NCBI GenBank assembly: GCA_018806985.1
Contig: JADANN010000177.1
Coordinates: forward strand, 248,001 to 312,000
Reading direction: 5' to 3'
Source of the DNA: Angiostrongylus vasorum
Taxonomy: Eukaryota; Nematoda; Chromadorea; Rhabditida; Metastrongylidae
DNA length: 64,000 nt
Of this stretch, positions 13,570-25,327 are shown piece after piece. The position numbers and the translations under genes were made by a program. The notes below the pieces were generated by a model. It did no database searches, was not told the DNA's origin, and worked only from the letters and a program-made list of their open reading frames with translations. Position 1 is the first letter of the stretch; each line of letters starts with the position of its first letter.

Positions 13570-15235
13570 GAGGGAAGTTTTGTCAAGGATGTGGAATAGA
13601 GTAAGCAATGAAGATGTACAGTATAGCACCCATAAACCACTGGGCTACGTTCAGAATGCTTATAGAACATCCGAGGGCTCAGTTTTATAAAAGTGTTTGA
13701 CTTTCTAAATTAATAAGCAAATTTTAATTTATGATTTACCTATTGTATTTGTTTGAGTAGGTGTAGGTTCCGTGGCTGAGTGATGACGACAGATTCAGAT
13801 CCTTTTCACGTCGAGATGCCCATGTCGCCGGAGATAGCCAATACTGAAGGCGAGATTAGAGTGGCGGTGATGAATCGATGAACAAAAAGCGTCGAAGGAA
13901 TATTACAACATAGGTGGAACTTTAAAAAAACATTTAGCGTCTAACAGGGAGTACAACACATCTTGAGACATACTTAATTTGATCCCTGCACACAATCCCA
14001 TCAATCAACGCCCACCAATGAAGAGAGTGGTGACCTGATCTGAGACCGATAAAGTTTCGAGGTTGCCTATGTTGCGCCTCACAGCCTTGCTCAGTGGAAG
14101 ATCTCTTTCTTCAGCCGAGGGACGAAGGAGATTGAACTTTTCGTATTAAACCTTTCATTTCTTTTGTTTTTGACGAGAATTTTTTATACGTATTAGGTCT
14201 ATGGAAAGATAATGGCCGTTTATAAATGAAAACATTGAAATGTTATAACTCAGCTCCAACATAACTTTGTTAAACCAAATAAGCGCAGTGCCAAATTTTA
14301 CATATTTTACGCGGATTCTACACTTCGCCAATAAGTTTGTTTATTGCGGTCACACTAAATTCCAAAGTTTTGGAAATGGCGAGTACTTTTAAAGCATTTC
14401 TTGATGCAGTTGAGCTGTTGAAGACTTTTTCAGCTGATTAGTTGTTGGCATGCCGGAAAAAGTAACAGATAGTCGGCTGGAGATGCGGGAAGTACGACGG
14501 TTGAAAAGGGTTTGCTAACCCAATCCATTCATTTTTTATATTGTTAGTTGCAAAACCCGTAGATAAGCGTTGTCGCGTAAGAGGTTTGGACCTTTTCCAT
14601 AAGAATGTCTGAATACACAAGTTGTAGTTTCTCGAAGATTTCATTGTTTTCGTGATAGAAATCTTTTGATGTGATCGGTTTTCTAAGATTTGAGACGTTC
14701 TGCTAAACGATTCCATCTTGTAAGGATGAAAAGTCGTCATGGCCAGCTTTTGATATGCTAATTCAGCTTTGGAATGGAAAATTAGTGAACATAACGAAGA
14801 ATAGAAAAAAGTTCAGTTCATGAGTTACCGAGCTTTCTTACTTTTCACTGTACTTCACATGACGTGAGTTATTCTACAACTCCTTAAGTAGTTTTTGGAG
14901 AACCAACTTCGATTATGGAGTTCAACACGCCGCTGTGAATTGTTGATGCGCTCATTGGACTTCTGCGTCATAGAGACCGATATCTTCTCTTTTTTTCTTT
15001 CATAACGATAAAAGCAACCAATATTTTTCTTCATTAACCTTTTAGCATGGTGGTCTACACGGCTAGGTGAACTAGAGAAAACCATGAAATGTGGCATGAT
15101 CCCCTGTTTTATCATTGGATATTAGTTATACGTTCCAATTAATCAAGCTAGAATGATATTCTTCAATCCATGTCTGATATCACATTTTACAATGACACTA
15201 TGAGGAGTTGGAAATTTCGAATAGAATTCCATGTC
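13570..15235. other. No recognisable gene
   Basis: Short open stretches (14438-14740 minus, 14855-15115 minus) without recognisable family. No repeat copy seen. Confidence 0.35.
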
Positions 15236-15239
15236 TAGC

Positions 15240-15440
15240 CATTTTTTTTATTTACTTCCTATTCTTTTTTGCATGGCAGGGTATGATGTGAAATATAACC
15301 ACAATGATGCTAAGATATTTGCAAAACTCCAGACTGCAACAATTTGCGGTGGGGATCGAACACGCTACCACCCTTTCCGAGAGCTAACATTTTCACCACC
15401 ACACCATGCGGGGCTTTCGCTTCGCCTTTCTATCAGCCCC
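15240..15440 (-). repeat. S4 repeat, single arm, minus strand
   Basis: Carries the shared S3/S4 tail reversed (GCAGGGTATGATGTGAAATA, then GATATTTGCAAAACTCC) followed by the S4 head reversed (GATCGAACACGC, CACCACACCATGCGGG). Unlike several other loci, there is no inverted partner next to it. Confidence 0.75.
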
Positions 15441-15799
15441 TAAGTTCCTTAGTTGTTAGAATTTCGACGTAAGTTCGGTTAAATTACAACTTTTTAAGTG
15501 CAGATGATAGAATATTTTTTCAAGCTCAATCTGAGAGTTTTTACACGAAGTCCTCATGTAATCGAAGATACTCTTGTCGTACTCTGGAGAAGAAGGAAAG
15601 GCATTGAAAAAAAGATGAATGTGGGCGGAAACAAGGAATACACCAGGCAGGAACCGAGGAGAGATCTTTTTTGTATTGTTTACTAGGATTAAGCTGCATT
15701 TGTACTAAAATTTAAATTGAAAAATGAAAAGGGAAAGGGTAGGTATGGAATAAAGAGAAGAATTAGTTTTATTTATCTAAAAGATCCAAGACTTCATCT

Positions 15800-16190
15800 T
15801 ATGCTGATCCCAGCACTGCATTCATTCGACCAGCTTTCTTGCATTCATAATCCACGAAGATTTTTCGATTTGTATTTGGATTCAACTGCCACTCGAGGAT
15901 TTCGTCTACTTCATGAGGGTCATTGAATCATGGTCGAGTTGATTCTCACTGGAACCCCTAGGATAGCCGAGAAAGAGTGGTGCTTGGCGTTCGGCACCGC
16001 CATTTCTCAGCCTCTGCAGGTATGAGGGAGCTTTTCCTGGAGAATTCTGGTATCCACTCCCGGTCAGAAAGGAATGAAGGGCTCAGTTAGGCCACTAAGC
16101 GGTCGAAACAGCTACCATGCATGATTTGCATGCCACCATTAAGGGTGGCGTTTCCCGCGCTCCCAAAAAGTTTTCTAGAGAAAAAATTAG
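15800..16190 (-). repeat. S2 SINE, diverged, minus strand
   Basis: Blocks equivalent to the S2 3' half (TTGCATTCATAATCCACGAA, GAGTTGATTCTCACTGGAA) precede a head in which the minus strand has a B-box-like GTTTCGACC at about 16105. Confidence 0.6.
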
Positions 16191-16478
16191 TGGTCGCTAC
16201 AACAAAGAAAAATCAATAATAGTAGGAAGAGTACTGTTGTAACCTTACCTTTGATAATGTGCCAACTGTCATGCATCTTTTCTTATACATATCGACAGCA
16301 TCATCAACAGGCATATATCTGAAAGAATCCGTTGTGTCATATTAACTTGTACTTTGATGTAGTCTTTTTTGAATAAAAACCTTTCTTGTAAAACTTCGGA
16401 TTAAACATATTCTGCGAAGATATCGTTTGGAGATGAAAATCGTCATGAAAATTATATTTTTACATAAGGATTATTATG

Positions 16479-16740
16479 GGGTACGTATAGCGCAGTGATC
16501 GGAGGGGCCCAACAACACACACGTGAAATCCATCCCTGCGCCCAAGGCACACCAAGCCATCCATCCCTCCGGGGTCGGCAAATTGGTACCAGACTTGTCT
16601 AGGGAGGATAGCAGCACTGGCTCGGTACATCGGTAGGACACCATGAGCCATTGTAAAGGCAAGATATGCATTCAGTCACCTCCAAACGATGCTAAATGAA
16701 GTGGAATGCGTGGCGCATTTCTTCAGGATTGATCCATCCA
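16479..16740 (+). repeat. S1 SINE, near full length
   Basis: Head GGGTACGTATAGCGCAGTG, core GGTCGGCAAATTGGTACCAG and the S1 3' half, ending at GGATTGATCC without the usual ATCCTTT tail. Confidence 0.87.
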
Positions 16741-17232
16741 TTGTAATTATATTTCAAAGAGGTTTGTAATGATTTTTTGAGGCGAGAAAGGAAGAAAAAA
16801 CAGAAAAAAGGAAAAAAAAGCGAAGAAAAAAGCGGAAAGATCTGAATTTCTGGACAAAACATGGGAGGAGAAGGGGTCCAAAGTTTGTGAAAAAAAGAAA
16901 AGCAGAAAGTTTTTTATGAAATAAGTTAATTTAAGAAATAACCGAATGTAATTTCTTTGTGGAAGTAATATACGATCAACTTGAGTTCTATAGTTGGGCC
17001 GGTTGAATTGTGACGGATTGTAGGATGTCAGTTTTCCTTCCAACCATCTCTTTGTTCCGATGTCTTGAATGCCAGAATTTCGTGAGTAGACCTCAAAAAA
17101 ATTATTACTTGCAGTGTTTTTATAGGTATAAAAAATAAATGCAGCGATTGTTGATTACATGGACAAAATGAATAAATAAGCAAATAATACATGAAAAAAA
17201 GTGCAGAAGATGGTAAATAAGTGGTTGTACTT

Positions 17233-17618
17233 GATACTTGATACTTGAACGGCCCGTCCTCACTGGTTGTGCGGGCCCTAGCGTAATTTTCACTTTTCGG
17301 AGACTTGCTAGTTAAGCTATTGTGCTTCCCTGGAATCCCGAGGTCAGCCTGGCCAGAGTCTGCATCAAGGTCTTCACCACTACAGGTAGTCGCAGCCCTT
17401 GTGGATCAGAACGAGATTTGCCACCATGCGATTTTGATGCCAGGACGGTGGTGGATCCTGGTATTGGTTTACTCTTAGCTAGGCTTCCTGAGGGAAACGG
17501 CGGACTTCTTCTCAGCTTGGGAAAACCCTGCCGGGGGGGACGAATCGCCCGCTGTACATCGCAGCCGGACACCCAGGAACACCTAGCCAGATGAGGCGGT
17601 AAACCGTCGGAAGGAATA
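17233..17618 (-). mobile_element. S5 non-autonomous retroelement, minus strand
   Basis: Closely matches 9910-10295. The tail at the left is ACTTGATACTTGATACTTG, then GGCCCGTCCTCACTGG and TTGTGCGGGCCC. The far end is GAGGCGGTAAACCGTCGG. The 144-codon open frame at 17312-17746 (minus) is part of this repeat and is not a gene. Confidence 0.85.
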
Positions 17619-18260
17619 AGTGGTTGTAGAACAAAAAATAAATAAATGCGATTGTTTTGTAAATAACTAAACACCGACTTATCCATGTATCTTCTAGTCC
17701 TTCTCATGTACGGATTACGTAATGTTAGCAGGTGATTTTTATGCACACACTATGCTATCTTACTCTTTTTTTTGCTCTGTCATTAATTTTTTTCAGTTAC
17801 TAGAAGGGAACGAAATCGATATCGTATTTGGAATTTCAGCCAGCGTAGACGACTTTTGTTTATTCCCCTGGTTTATTCAAATTAGCTTAATAAATAACTT
17901 TTACAATATTAACATAACAAATACCGAAATATGAAAATTAATGCAGTTAAAATAAATCGATGATTATGACGATTATGAGAGAAAGTTAGTAGAATAGCGA
18001 GGTTATTAAATGAAGGACACTGAATCGGATTAACCTATAGCAGACGCGAGCAGTTGACGTGGCCCTTCGAATGGAATACGAACAAGTTTCTTTGTCGGCT
18101 ACGGGTTTCCTGTTTTTTTCACGACAAAAAAAATCACTTTTTAATAAAGAGAGCGCATTGGGGGGTGGTGGAGAATTGTGGAAGAGACTTTATCGTTCTG
18201 TGGGTATGCATGAGGTGCATGACACTATTTACTGTAGTATGTAGTGCTACTCACAAAACT

Positions 18261-18283
18261 TAGTAGTAGTAGTAGTAGTAGTA
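18261..18283. repeat. (TAG)n microsatellite
   Basis: Seven full TAG units plus a partial unit. Confidence 0.95.
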
Positions 18284-18299
18284 CTTACAAAAGTTTTTT

Positions 18300-18395
18300 A
18301 GTATGCTTCGGCCTTGATGAAGAGTATACCGTCGAAACGTTAGCCGAAAATAAAGAACGTTACGAACCTCGTAAGCTTATATTTACTGTGTATTA
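18300..18395 (+). repeat. Penelope-like element terminal fragment
   Basis: Contains TTGATGAAGAG, a short insert, then GTCGAAACGTTAGCCGAAAA and a block resembling CCTCGTAAGCTTAT. The same chain (CTGATGAAGA..GAAACGTTAGCCGAATAAA..CTCGTGCTAGCTTAT) ends the element at 31660-31935, just before a PLE reverse-transcriptase remnant. No coding sequence is retained here. Confidence 0.6.
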
Positions 18396-18733
18396 CTATG
18401 ACCCACTACGAAATACATTGCTGTTTGCACCGCAAAGTACCTTGCAGCTTATGCCTATTTCAGCATGTTTTGTACCCGCATAATGACCATAGTAATTAAA
18501 ATAGAATGATAGTTAACTGTTAGTCAAAAATACCGGTCAATGAACTTCATAGAGAAGAGGTATCCTGTAAATCATTAGGTGTAGAGAATGGTTCTTCTGA
18601 TTTCACCCCTACCATTTTAGATCGCTATCAAATGAATATACATATTGGGGTAAAAAAAATTCTAGAATCCTTGAAATGAAAATGGAATCATGTTCCCACT
18701 CCGCCCGCTATAGGTTAGCATTCTCGCGACAAG

Positions 18734-18751
18734 TGACACCTATAGGTGTCA
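18734..18751. repeat. 18-base perfect palindrome
   Basis: TGACACCTATAGGTGTCA is exactly self-complementary. It lies in an otherwise unremarkable stretch; no neighbouring gene explains it. Confidence 0.9.
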
Positions 18752-19074
18752 GTGGCGGCTTCGCGGTAGTGGCCGCTAATGGGTCTCACTTACTTTCCCG
18801 CGGTATTTAGAGCATATGATTGCTTACAGAACATAGATATTATATTGGAGGTTGATCGAAAAGAAGCAATATTCTACACTTGGAAATATACAAGAAACCG
18901 CTTCCCGAACGTGAATGGTAGTCATCGTGTAGAGTGTAGAGGTATAACAAATACTGAAATAGAGACCCATAAGTTCTAAAACACTCCCAAATGTTGACAG
19001 TATTGCTTATATTATGGACCATAGTAATATATAGTAAACATAACGAAAATCTCATACACCTATAGAACAACAAG

Positions 19075-19190
19075 GGGCGGATAGCACAGTGGTAGTGACA
19101 TCCGTCACCACGAGCATGGTACTAGTTCGATTCCGTCCCGGGCCAACCAAGCCCCTCATCACTCCGGGGTCGGCAAATTGGTACCGGACT
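19075..19190 (+). repeat. S2 SINE, head and core only
   Basis: tRNA-like head with A-box-like TAGCACAGTGGTAGTGAC and B-box-like CTAGTTCGATTCC, then core GGTCGGCAAATTGGTACCGG. It stops where a minus-strand RTE fragment begins, so its 3' half is missing. Confidence 0.8.
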
Positions 19191-19191
19191 T

Positions 19192-19530
19192 CACCTACAT
19201 CACCGGTAGTCCTGTTGATCGCCGAGTGACTCGAGTGAGCACCAGTAATTCTTCCCTTTTTCCCTATCACGTGCAAGATTAGCCCAGTGGGTTCTGCTCG
19301 CTATAGGGACTCGTTGAGCATCATATCTTTCTTCTAGGCTTTTTGTGAAGAACTCTGACCAACAGATCGGTAGACTTCCCGCAGTGCGTTTAACATCCCG
19401 AAGAATCCAGTCACTAACGGCTCTTGTGCAACGGTTGTCGTTCATACGCATTTCGTGTCCCGCACACCTTATCGTCCACAGTTTGGCATACAGAACGGCA
19501 TCCTTGATTTTTTGATCGTTGAGAATTTTG
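19192..19530 (-). mobile_element. RTE-type LINE fragment: ORF2 C-terminus, minus strand
   Basis: One open minus-strand frame reads KDAVLYAKLWTIRCAGHEM, then RAVSDWILRDVKRTAG, FFTKSLEERYDAQRVP and THWANLARDR. This is the C-terminal region of RTE-clade ORF2 proteins, downstream of the reverse transcriptase. It is open to its stop near 19200, so it is younger than the fragment at 61930. Neither the RT domain nor the endonuclease is present. Confidence 0.85.
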
Positions 19531-19620
19531 AAAGAGAAAACACATAGCTCTCGATTATTATTACTACTACTGTTATTGGTCTTACTACCATCATTATTAA
19601 TTTTATTACTATTATCATAA

Positions 19621-19897
19621 GAGAGTGTGTAGCGCACTATTCGGAAGCGCTGTGAAATACACATGGGAATCGATCGCCGCGCCCCCAAGCTCACCAAAGC
19701 CTCCAACCATCCGGGGTCGGCAAACTGGTACCAGATGTATCTGCGAGGAGAGCAGTACTGACTCGATACATTGGTTGGCCATCGCGAGTCATTGTAAAGG
19801 TCAGATACGCATTCAGTTACCTCAAAACGACACGTAATGAAGTCGAATGTATGACACATCCCTCAGGGATTGATCAACGCCGAGAGCTTTATCCTTT
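19621..19897 (+). repeat. S1 SINE, full length
   Basis: Head GTGTGTAGCGCACTATTCGG, B-box-like GGAATCGATCGCC, core GGTCGGCAAACTGGTACCAG, and 3' half ending GATTGATCAACGCCGAGAG and TTTATCCTTT. Confidence 0.87.
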
Positions 19898-19899
19898 AT

Positions 19900-21220
19900 C
19901 CCTTTTTATTCAAGAAATTCCACGAGGTTGTCGCCAATATTACTTTTTGTGGCTTACTTACATTTTGGCGTCTGGACTTTCTACAGAGCCAAAGTAGGAC
20001 GAATCGGATGTCCACAGCAGTTGTTTCTTACGATGTCTTTTTTAAATTAAAACAAAATAAACTAGAAAAATGAAATCAAGTAATCTTACTTAGCAGTGCT
20101 CTTGCTTGTAGGACTGCTCTTAACTGATTGTCAATTGACTATAATTTGTTTTCCTACAGACAAGCCCTCCAGCACTATTCGCTCTTGCACACTCGAAAGG
20201 ATTCCTACAGCACTGAGTTTCACACGCATCAAAAGAACCCTTGCGGAAATCATTAGTGTTTGGACCAAGAGGATTTTGGTGAGTTTATTTCACAAGATTA
20301 TATGATTTCGACTTCATTGCACTTCGTTACCCACACGCCTTCTTCTTTACTCATAGTTTGTACGCATTCAGAATCATTGCACACTCGTACTTAGACGGTA
20401 AACACTTTTGATGAGTTGATCACTTAATAGGTAACTGTAGAAACAAAGTCGATGCTCTCTAGGATATTCTCCATGATTCGCGGAACTCTACACGTCAAAT
20501 ATCCATTAGAAGCTTCCTTGTTAAACGAAGAGAATCGCCCACAGAAGAGTATTTTTGTAACTTATAATGTGTGGAGAAACATTCACCAGAAGGATTACCT
20601 TCTCATTATGGCAGAGAAATATTCGTGAGTGTGAAATTGCAATTTACAGCAGGGAATTAATCCCGCAATAGGGTCCTCCAGCGTGAAAAGGAGTTCGTTA
20701 TTTCAATTCGGAAATCCAGCTTGGCTTGAACAAGTGCTACGACTCACTGCTATCCTGATAACAACATAGTCACTACATGGCAAGTGGAGAAGACTTGAAA
20801 ATGCCCTAGGATAGCTTTACGGACTTAAAAAATAATAAGCCAAGCAAGCTGTGTGTCCAGTTATTGTTGTGCCGAGACCCTCACGATTCTTCGTGCTGTG
20901 CTTCTAAAGACCTATCTTTCAAGAATTCAAATATAGAAGAAGAACATATTCAACTGTCCTCTATTAAAACGCAGAAAATCGCCGTATGTCTAGAAACTAT
21001 GGAATGTTCCCGATTTTTATCTCTTTTTCGAAGTTTCCACGTTTTGTTTTGAGATGATCGGCCAGCAGCATCATTCCATCTAGTAGCACTTCAAACACAT
21101 ATGTGAGTGGTCACGTTGTGAACGCATTTTCTTTCATTGTTGAAAAACGCCTCACTTGCTGCTCTACGAACAATCCACTATCTAGTTCTTTATTTATTCA
21201 GTAATACCGACCAGTAAAAA
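19900..21220. other. Mostly unassigned; one weak exon-like block
   Basis: A block at 20160-20278 is flanked by a good acceptor (TTTTCCTACAG) and a good donor (GTGAGT). It has two open frames but no recognisable family and no partner exon. The rest holds nothing I can assign. Confidence 0.25.
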
Positions 21221-21224
21221 AGGT

Positions 21225-21440
21225 GAACCACTCTGCTTTGATTAATTCTTGGGAGATGCGTCATTCACTTGACTCTATTCGTACCATCGTAGTCATCGAA
21301 TACATATTTGGCTAGTACAATGACTTGTGGAGAGTTATGTAGCAAATCAGCATTTTTAACCCTCTCGGACAAGTCTGGTACCAATTCGAAGTGATAGAGG
21401 GCTTGGTTAGCATGGTAAGCGAGATCGATCCAACGACCAT
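21225..21440 (-). repeat. S1 SINE, old and diverged, minus strand
   Basis: S1 blocks in reverse order: GGAGATGCGTCATTCACTTG, TACAATGACTTGTGG and CGGACAAGTCTGGTACCAAT. The head is lost. Confidence 0.65.
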
Positions 21441-21549
21441 CGACCTATTGCTTGACATCTCTAACTACAGCGGTCCACAAACTAAGATCGAACTTTACAT
21501 CCTCTGTTGTTGAACACTGTATGATAAATGGGTTTCAGTTTTTGTAGCA

Positions 21550-21905
21550 AAGGAGCGGGTAACGCAATGGTAATGATCTCGTCTATTACGCGGACAGCTC
21601 AACCTCCCGAGACGCTGATTCGAACCCCCACTGGACACGCCAACATCACCCGGATTCGCGAAATTAGTACCAGGCTAGTCTGAGACATGCTGAATCCCTC
21701 CAGTACACACGGAGACGCTCCTGTATAGCTATCTCAGAACTCCAGATAGGATCGACTCCACCAACATTGAACAACATTGGTGACGAAGACGAGAAAATCC
21801 TCAAGCAGTAACCGAAGCCACACGTAAAAGTGTTCGAAGACTTCGTCGGCGACGGATCTGAGGAAACGAATCGAATGCAAGAAGCGCTGGGATTCGCAAC
21901 TTATG
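21550..21905 (+). repeat. S2 SINE, full length but diverged
   Basis: Head GGAGCGGGTAACGCAATGG with B-box-like GATTCGAACCCCC, core GAAATTAGTACCAGGCTAGT, then the S2 3' half: AGGATCGACTCCACC, CCTCAAGCAGTAACCGAAGC and GAGGAAACGAATCGAATGC. It shows the complete S2 order on the plus strand. Confidence 0.78.
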
Positions 21906-22484
21906 CTATATTTGATGGCGGGTCACGTAGTAATAAGATAAGACATTTTTTTTAGCTACTAAAAATCAATGTGTATGCGTCAGCAAATAAATAAGTAAGA
22001 ACTGTAACATCGAAAAAATCAATATATCGACTAGTGTAACCGGAAACGTTTACTTGAAAAATTAAATCGCTTCCATTCATGTGCCATTGATAAACAGAGA
22101 ATTCTTAGTGCTCTTATCAACATAAGAGTAGAATAAATTTATAGTAATAGCGCTCCTTCTGGTGAAAATTCCACGACGTCTAAACAAATCTTTGCCCAAA
22201 ATCATTACGGACCAGTTCTGCATGCTCATAAATCCATTTATTTACATGTTCTGCATCTATACTTACGATTTTGATGAGTTCAAGGTGCTCAGGTCTGCTG
22301 TAAATAAAAAATAGAGCAAGAAAGAAGAAAACTTTTAAGATTCTATGTGGACTGCACAACTGAGCCGGCACCTGCATTGGCTCTGTCTTCAAAGTTTTCA
22401 ATTACATTCGTTTCACTGGATTACTACAACTGTCACTGTTATTGCGCAATAGTTACAGGTGCCCTGCAATATACAGTTAGAGGG

Positions 22485-22790
22485 TGCCCTGTAATATACA
22501 TGTGCAAGGTGCTCAGATATGATGAAAACTCGAAACCTCATTTGGGTTTTGAACCCACGATTACCCTTACCGAGTGCTCACATGCTATCCACTACACTGC
22601 ATTTTGCCTTTCAACCACATTTTTTACTCTAACGATGCTGTGGTGGATAGCACGTGAAGCCCAGATTGCGTAACCGCGAGTTCGAGGCCAAACGGAAGCT
22701 TCAAGTTTTCCTCAGATCTCAGCTTCCCTGTGGGTGCTTTTCACATAGTATCCTGCCATGGAAAAGAATGGGTAGGGCATTATTAGACCT
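22485..22790. repeat. Head-to-head inverted pair of S3 repeats
   Basis: The left half (to about 22620) is an S3 copy on the minus strand: CCTGTAATATACATGTG, then TTGAACCCACGATTACCC and GTGCTCACATGCTATCCACT. The right half is an S3 copy on the plus strand: GTGGTGGATAGCACGTGAAG, CGCGAGTTCGAGGCC, and a tail with TTTTCACATAGTATCCTGCC. The two 5' ends face each other. The same geometry is seen at 36660, 37643, 45470 and 52950. Confidence 0.65.
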
Positions 22791-23084
22791 TTTTTTTCTC
22801 AAAAGTAAAGTATTTTAATAACAAAAAGAATCGAAACAGCACTTTAATTCATGCGTGGAAAACGTTGATAGATTTGAGAGCTTAGTTATTGTATGATTTT
22901 AAATAACACTGTATATATGCTCGAAAAATTCTTCCAAAATACAAAAGTGCCAACTGATTCTGACTGCGTAGCGATTCCAAGGGCCGTGTCTGTGTTTCCA
23001 TAACTGTAGCGCACATAAGGATATCTGAAAAAGTAAAATTGACATTACTGAACGACTGAGACGACTACGATGGAATGTATGACA

Positions 23085-23321
23085 GAACAAGAGGTAGAAG
23101 AAAACGAAGAGAAAGAGAGGAAAAAATGGTATGAGTCCTACAAATGGAAAGGAGTGACTAAAATGATTGTGGAAGTATAAATGACAGGAAGAAAAAAGGA
23201 AGAGAATGAGAGGAGAAGGAGAAGAGAAGCAGAACGAAAACAAGAGTGGGACGAAAAAAGAGATAGAGATGATGACCTGTCCGTAAAATGCGGTGTACTG
23301 CGTTGCACTCCGACATTATGA
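23085..23321 (+). other. Purine-rich tract with two Glu/Lys/Arg-rich open frames
   Basis: Two short plus-strand frames meet at GTATAAATGAC. The second (ATG at 23181, stop at 23321, 46 codons) starts MTGRKKEENERRRRREAERK and is nearly all charged. Such composition fits either a coiled-coil exon or simply GA-rich DNA. No splice sites or family support a gene, so I do not call a CDS. Confidence 0.2.
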
Positions 23322-23551
23322 AACGGAGGTGTTTTTGTGAGCGCTGTTGCTGCCAAGGAACGCCCGAACAACGACGATCCTTAAAAAAAAGACAGTGTTT
23401 GTTGTTCAACTATTATAGTTTGTTTCAATAACGTTTGATGCCAATAACATGCAATGAAGTCGGATCTGACATAGCAGTATCAATGAAAAATGGATAGACG
23501 AAATGAGGAGGTAGTCGAAAAGAATGCTACTTTCTCCTAGAATATTGAGTG

Positions 23552-23790
23552 TGCGCGTGTAGCGCAATGGTTTGGAAGTGTTCTGGAATACACACGGCGT
23601 TGTCGATTCTATCCCGCCCCTACGCGTTCTGAACTCACTCATCGTCGGATGGCAAATTGCTAACAAATTTGTCTGGAAGCATGGAAACATTTGATGCATT
23701 GATTGGGCCATTGTGAAAATCAGTGTAGAGGCCAAATATGCATTCCGTGAGGGATGCATCATAAATAGGACCCCGTCAATGTCGACGCTT
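23552..23790 (+). repeat. S1 SINE, diverged
   Basis: Head GTGCGCGTGTAGCGCAATGG, B-box-like GTCGATTCTATCCC, a weak core, and S1 3' blocks in shuffled, decayed form (CCAAATATGCATTCCGTGAG). Confidence 0.65.
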
Positions 23791-23824
23791 TATGACTCTT
23801 AGTAGTATGATGCTTCCAATGTTT

Positions 23825-23826
<2 letters not shown>

Positions 23827-23868
<42 letters not shown>
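23827..23868. repeat. (AT)21 microsatellite
   Basis: Forty-two bases of uninterrupted AT dinucleotide. Confidence 0.98.
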
Positions 23869-23870
<2 letters not shown>

Positions 23871-24327
23871 TGGTGTTTGCGTTGAGTGTAGGCGTGCCGA
23901 TCCGCAGCTGCTTTCTACGAAATGACCACGACCTTCGGGTGATTTCAGTGTGCGAGTGTATCAGGCCAATGAAAACTCGTACGTATCATCGCCATGCAGT
24001 GTGTAATACGAAAGATCACAGTCCGATCGTCAACATCGTCGATAAGTGGAACAACGGAAATCGATGATCGATTGACAAATGACTTAGTTAAGAATCTTGG
24101 TTATGTTTCTAATTTGACCGTTATCAAAAAATTCTGTGGTGGCTTTTTTTTTCATGTGTGTGAGTTGTTGTTCCAACAATGCTGTGTATAAACTTCTTTT
24201 TGGTTGAAAAATTTGAGAGCTATTCACAGTGTTGAGGCTAGGAAAACTCTATCCCAGATCTACATAATTCTTTGGTGATAACGATTGCTAAAAAAATGAA
24301 TAAAAAACCACTATGGCGGTTGGCAAA

Positions 24328-24596
24328 GGGCGCGTGTGGCGCAGTGGTCGAAGGTGCCCTAAAACACACACGCCCATGGCCCACCAAACCTTCCATCCCT
24401 CCGGGGTCGGTAAATTGGTACCAGACTTGTCTGGGAGGATAGCAGCACTGGCTCGATACATCGGTAGCCTACCGCGAGTCATTGTAACGGCCAGATATGC
24501 ATTCAGTCACCTCCAAACGATGCATAATGAAGTCGAATGCATGGCACATCGCTCAGGGATTGATCAACGCCGAAATGCTTTTATCCTTTATCCCTT
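24328..24596 (+). repeat. S1 SINE with a clear acceptor-like first arm
   Basis: Starts GGGCGCGTGTGGCGCAGTGG. The opening GGGCGCG is the complement of the CGCGCCC that closes the head in other copies, as in a tRNA acceptor stem. Between head and core about 20 bases are deleted in this copy (ACACACACGCCCATGGCC). The 3' end is complete, with TTTATCCTTTATCCCTTTT. Confidence 0.9.
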
Positions 24597-25014
24597 TTAT
24601 GGCAATTATTGACATGATTTATTTCTTCGAAATAAATCCTTAACCTAGAAACTACCCACAGTACATGATCCGTTCACAGAACAAAACAGAGGGAAAAAAG
24701 TTAAGCTAAAATAAAGTCTTAAACTTGTATTTTTGCTATCAAAAAATGAATAGATTTGAATTCGATCATGTAACATCGATTGATCGTCCAACACCCAACA
24801 TTTGAGCTAACAATTTGAGCAGCAGATTTACTCTTTCATAATTTTAAGTAGTTTAAAACAGTGTTATTTCCACCTTTTCGTATAATAATCGGAAGATTGT
24901 TCTTCTAAGTACTTTGAAAGGCGGACTTTAAGGTTAGTAGGTCTTATAATGATGATGACACTATGGAAACACATTAGCCTATTCCAATCAGAATCAAAAA
25001 ACCCAATAAAAGCA

Positions 25015-25230
25015 TAAATGAAGGATAATGCAATTGCCGTTGGTCAGTGACTTAGAGATTCGCCATGCATTTAAATCCATTCGTAGCATGGTTGAGATGA
25101 TTGCATACAGATTTGGCCTCTGTTATGTCTTTATGGAGCCTGGTGATGTAACGATTGGGAGTTGCTTTCCTTGACGAGACTAGTACCAATTTATCGATCC
25201 CGGCGGAGTAGAGCTTGGTTAGGTCGTAGA
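25015..25230 (-). repeat. S1 SINE, old and diverged, minus strand
   Basis: Blocks GTTGGTCAGTGACTTAGAG, CGCCATGCATTTAAATCC, ATTTGGCCTC and ACGAGACTAGTACCAATTTA appear in S1 minus-strand order. Confidence 0.6.
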
Positions 25231-25327
25231 CGTCTTGAGACCAACAACTAAAAAATTCAACAAGACGTCTAGGAATCGCCTAGGTCTGGGCCATGGAACG
25301 CGTATGTTCAGTAATTTTTTGACCATG

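Noticed and set aside
17312..17746. 144-codon minus-strand frame as a gene
   Set aside because: The sequence recurs at 9910, 12925 and 42536 with broken frames; it is the S5 repeat.
18261..18283. CRISPR-like or satellite array
   Set aside because: Only simple microsatellites (TAG here, AT at 23827-23868) are present; no spaced repeats.
19530..19859. N-terminal part of the 219-codon minus-strand frame as RTE protein
   Set aside because: This part is read through an S1 SINE on the opposite strand; only the part below about 19530 matches RTE.
20096..20305. Secretory-looking frame LLLVGLLLTDCQ
   Set aside because: No in-frame ATG, and a splice acceptor lies inside the frame. Kept only as an exon-like block within the unassigned stretch.
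24328..24400. Functional tRNA genes at SINE heads
   Set aside because: Heads have A- and B-box-like blocks and an acceptor-like pair but no anticodon arm, and each is followed by a fixed SINE body. No true tRNA gene was found.
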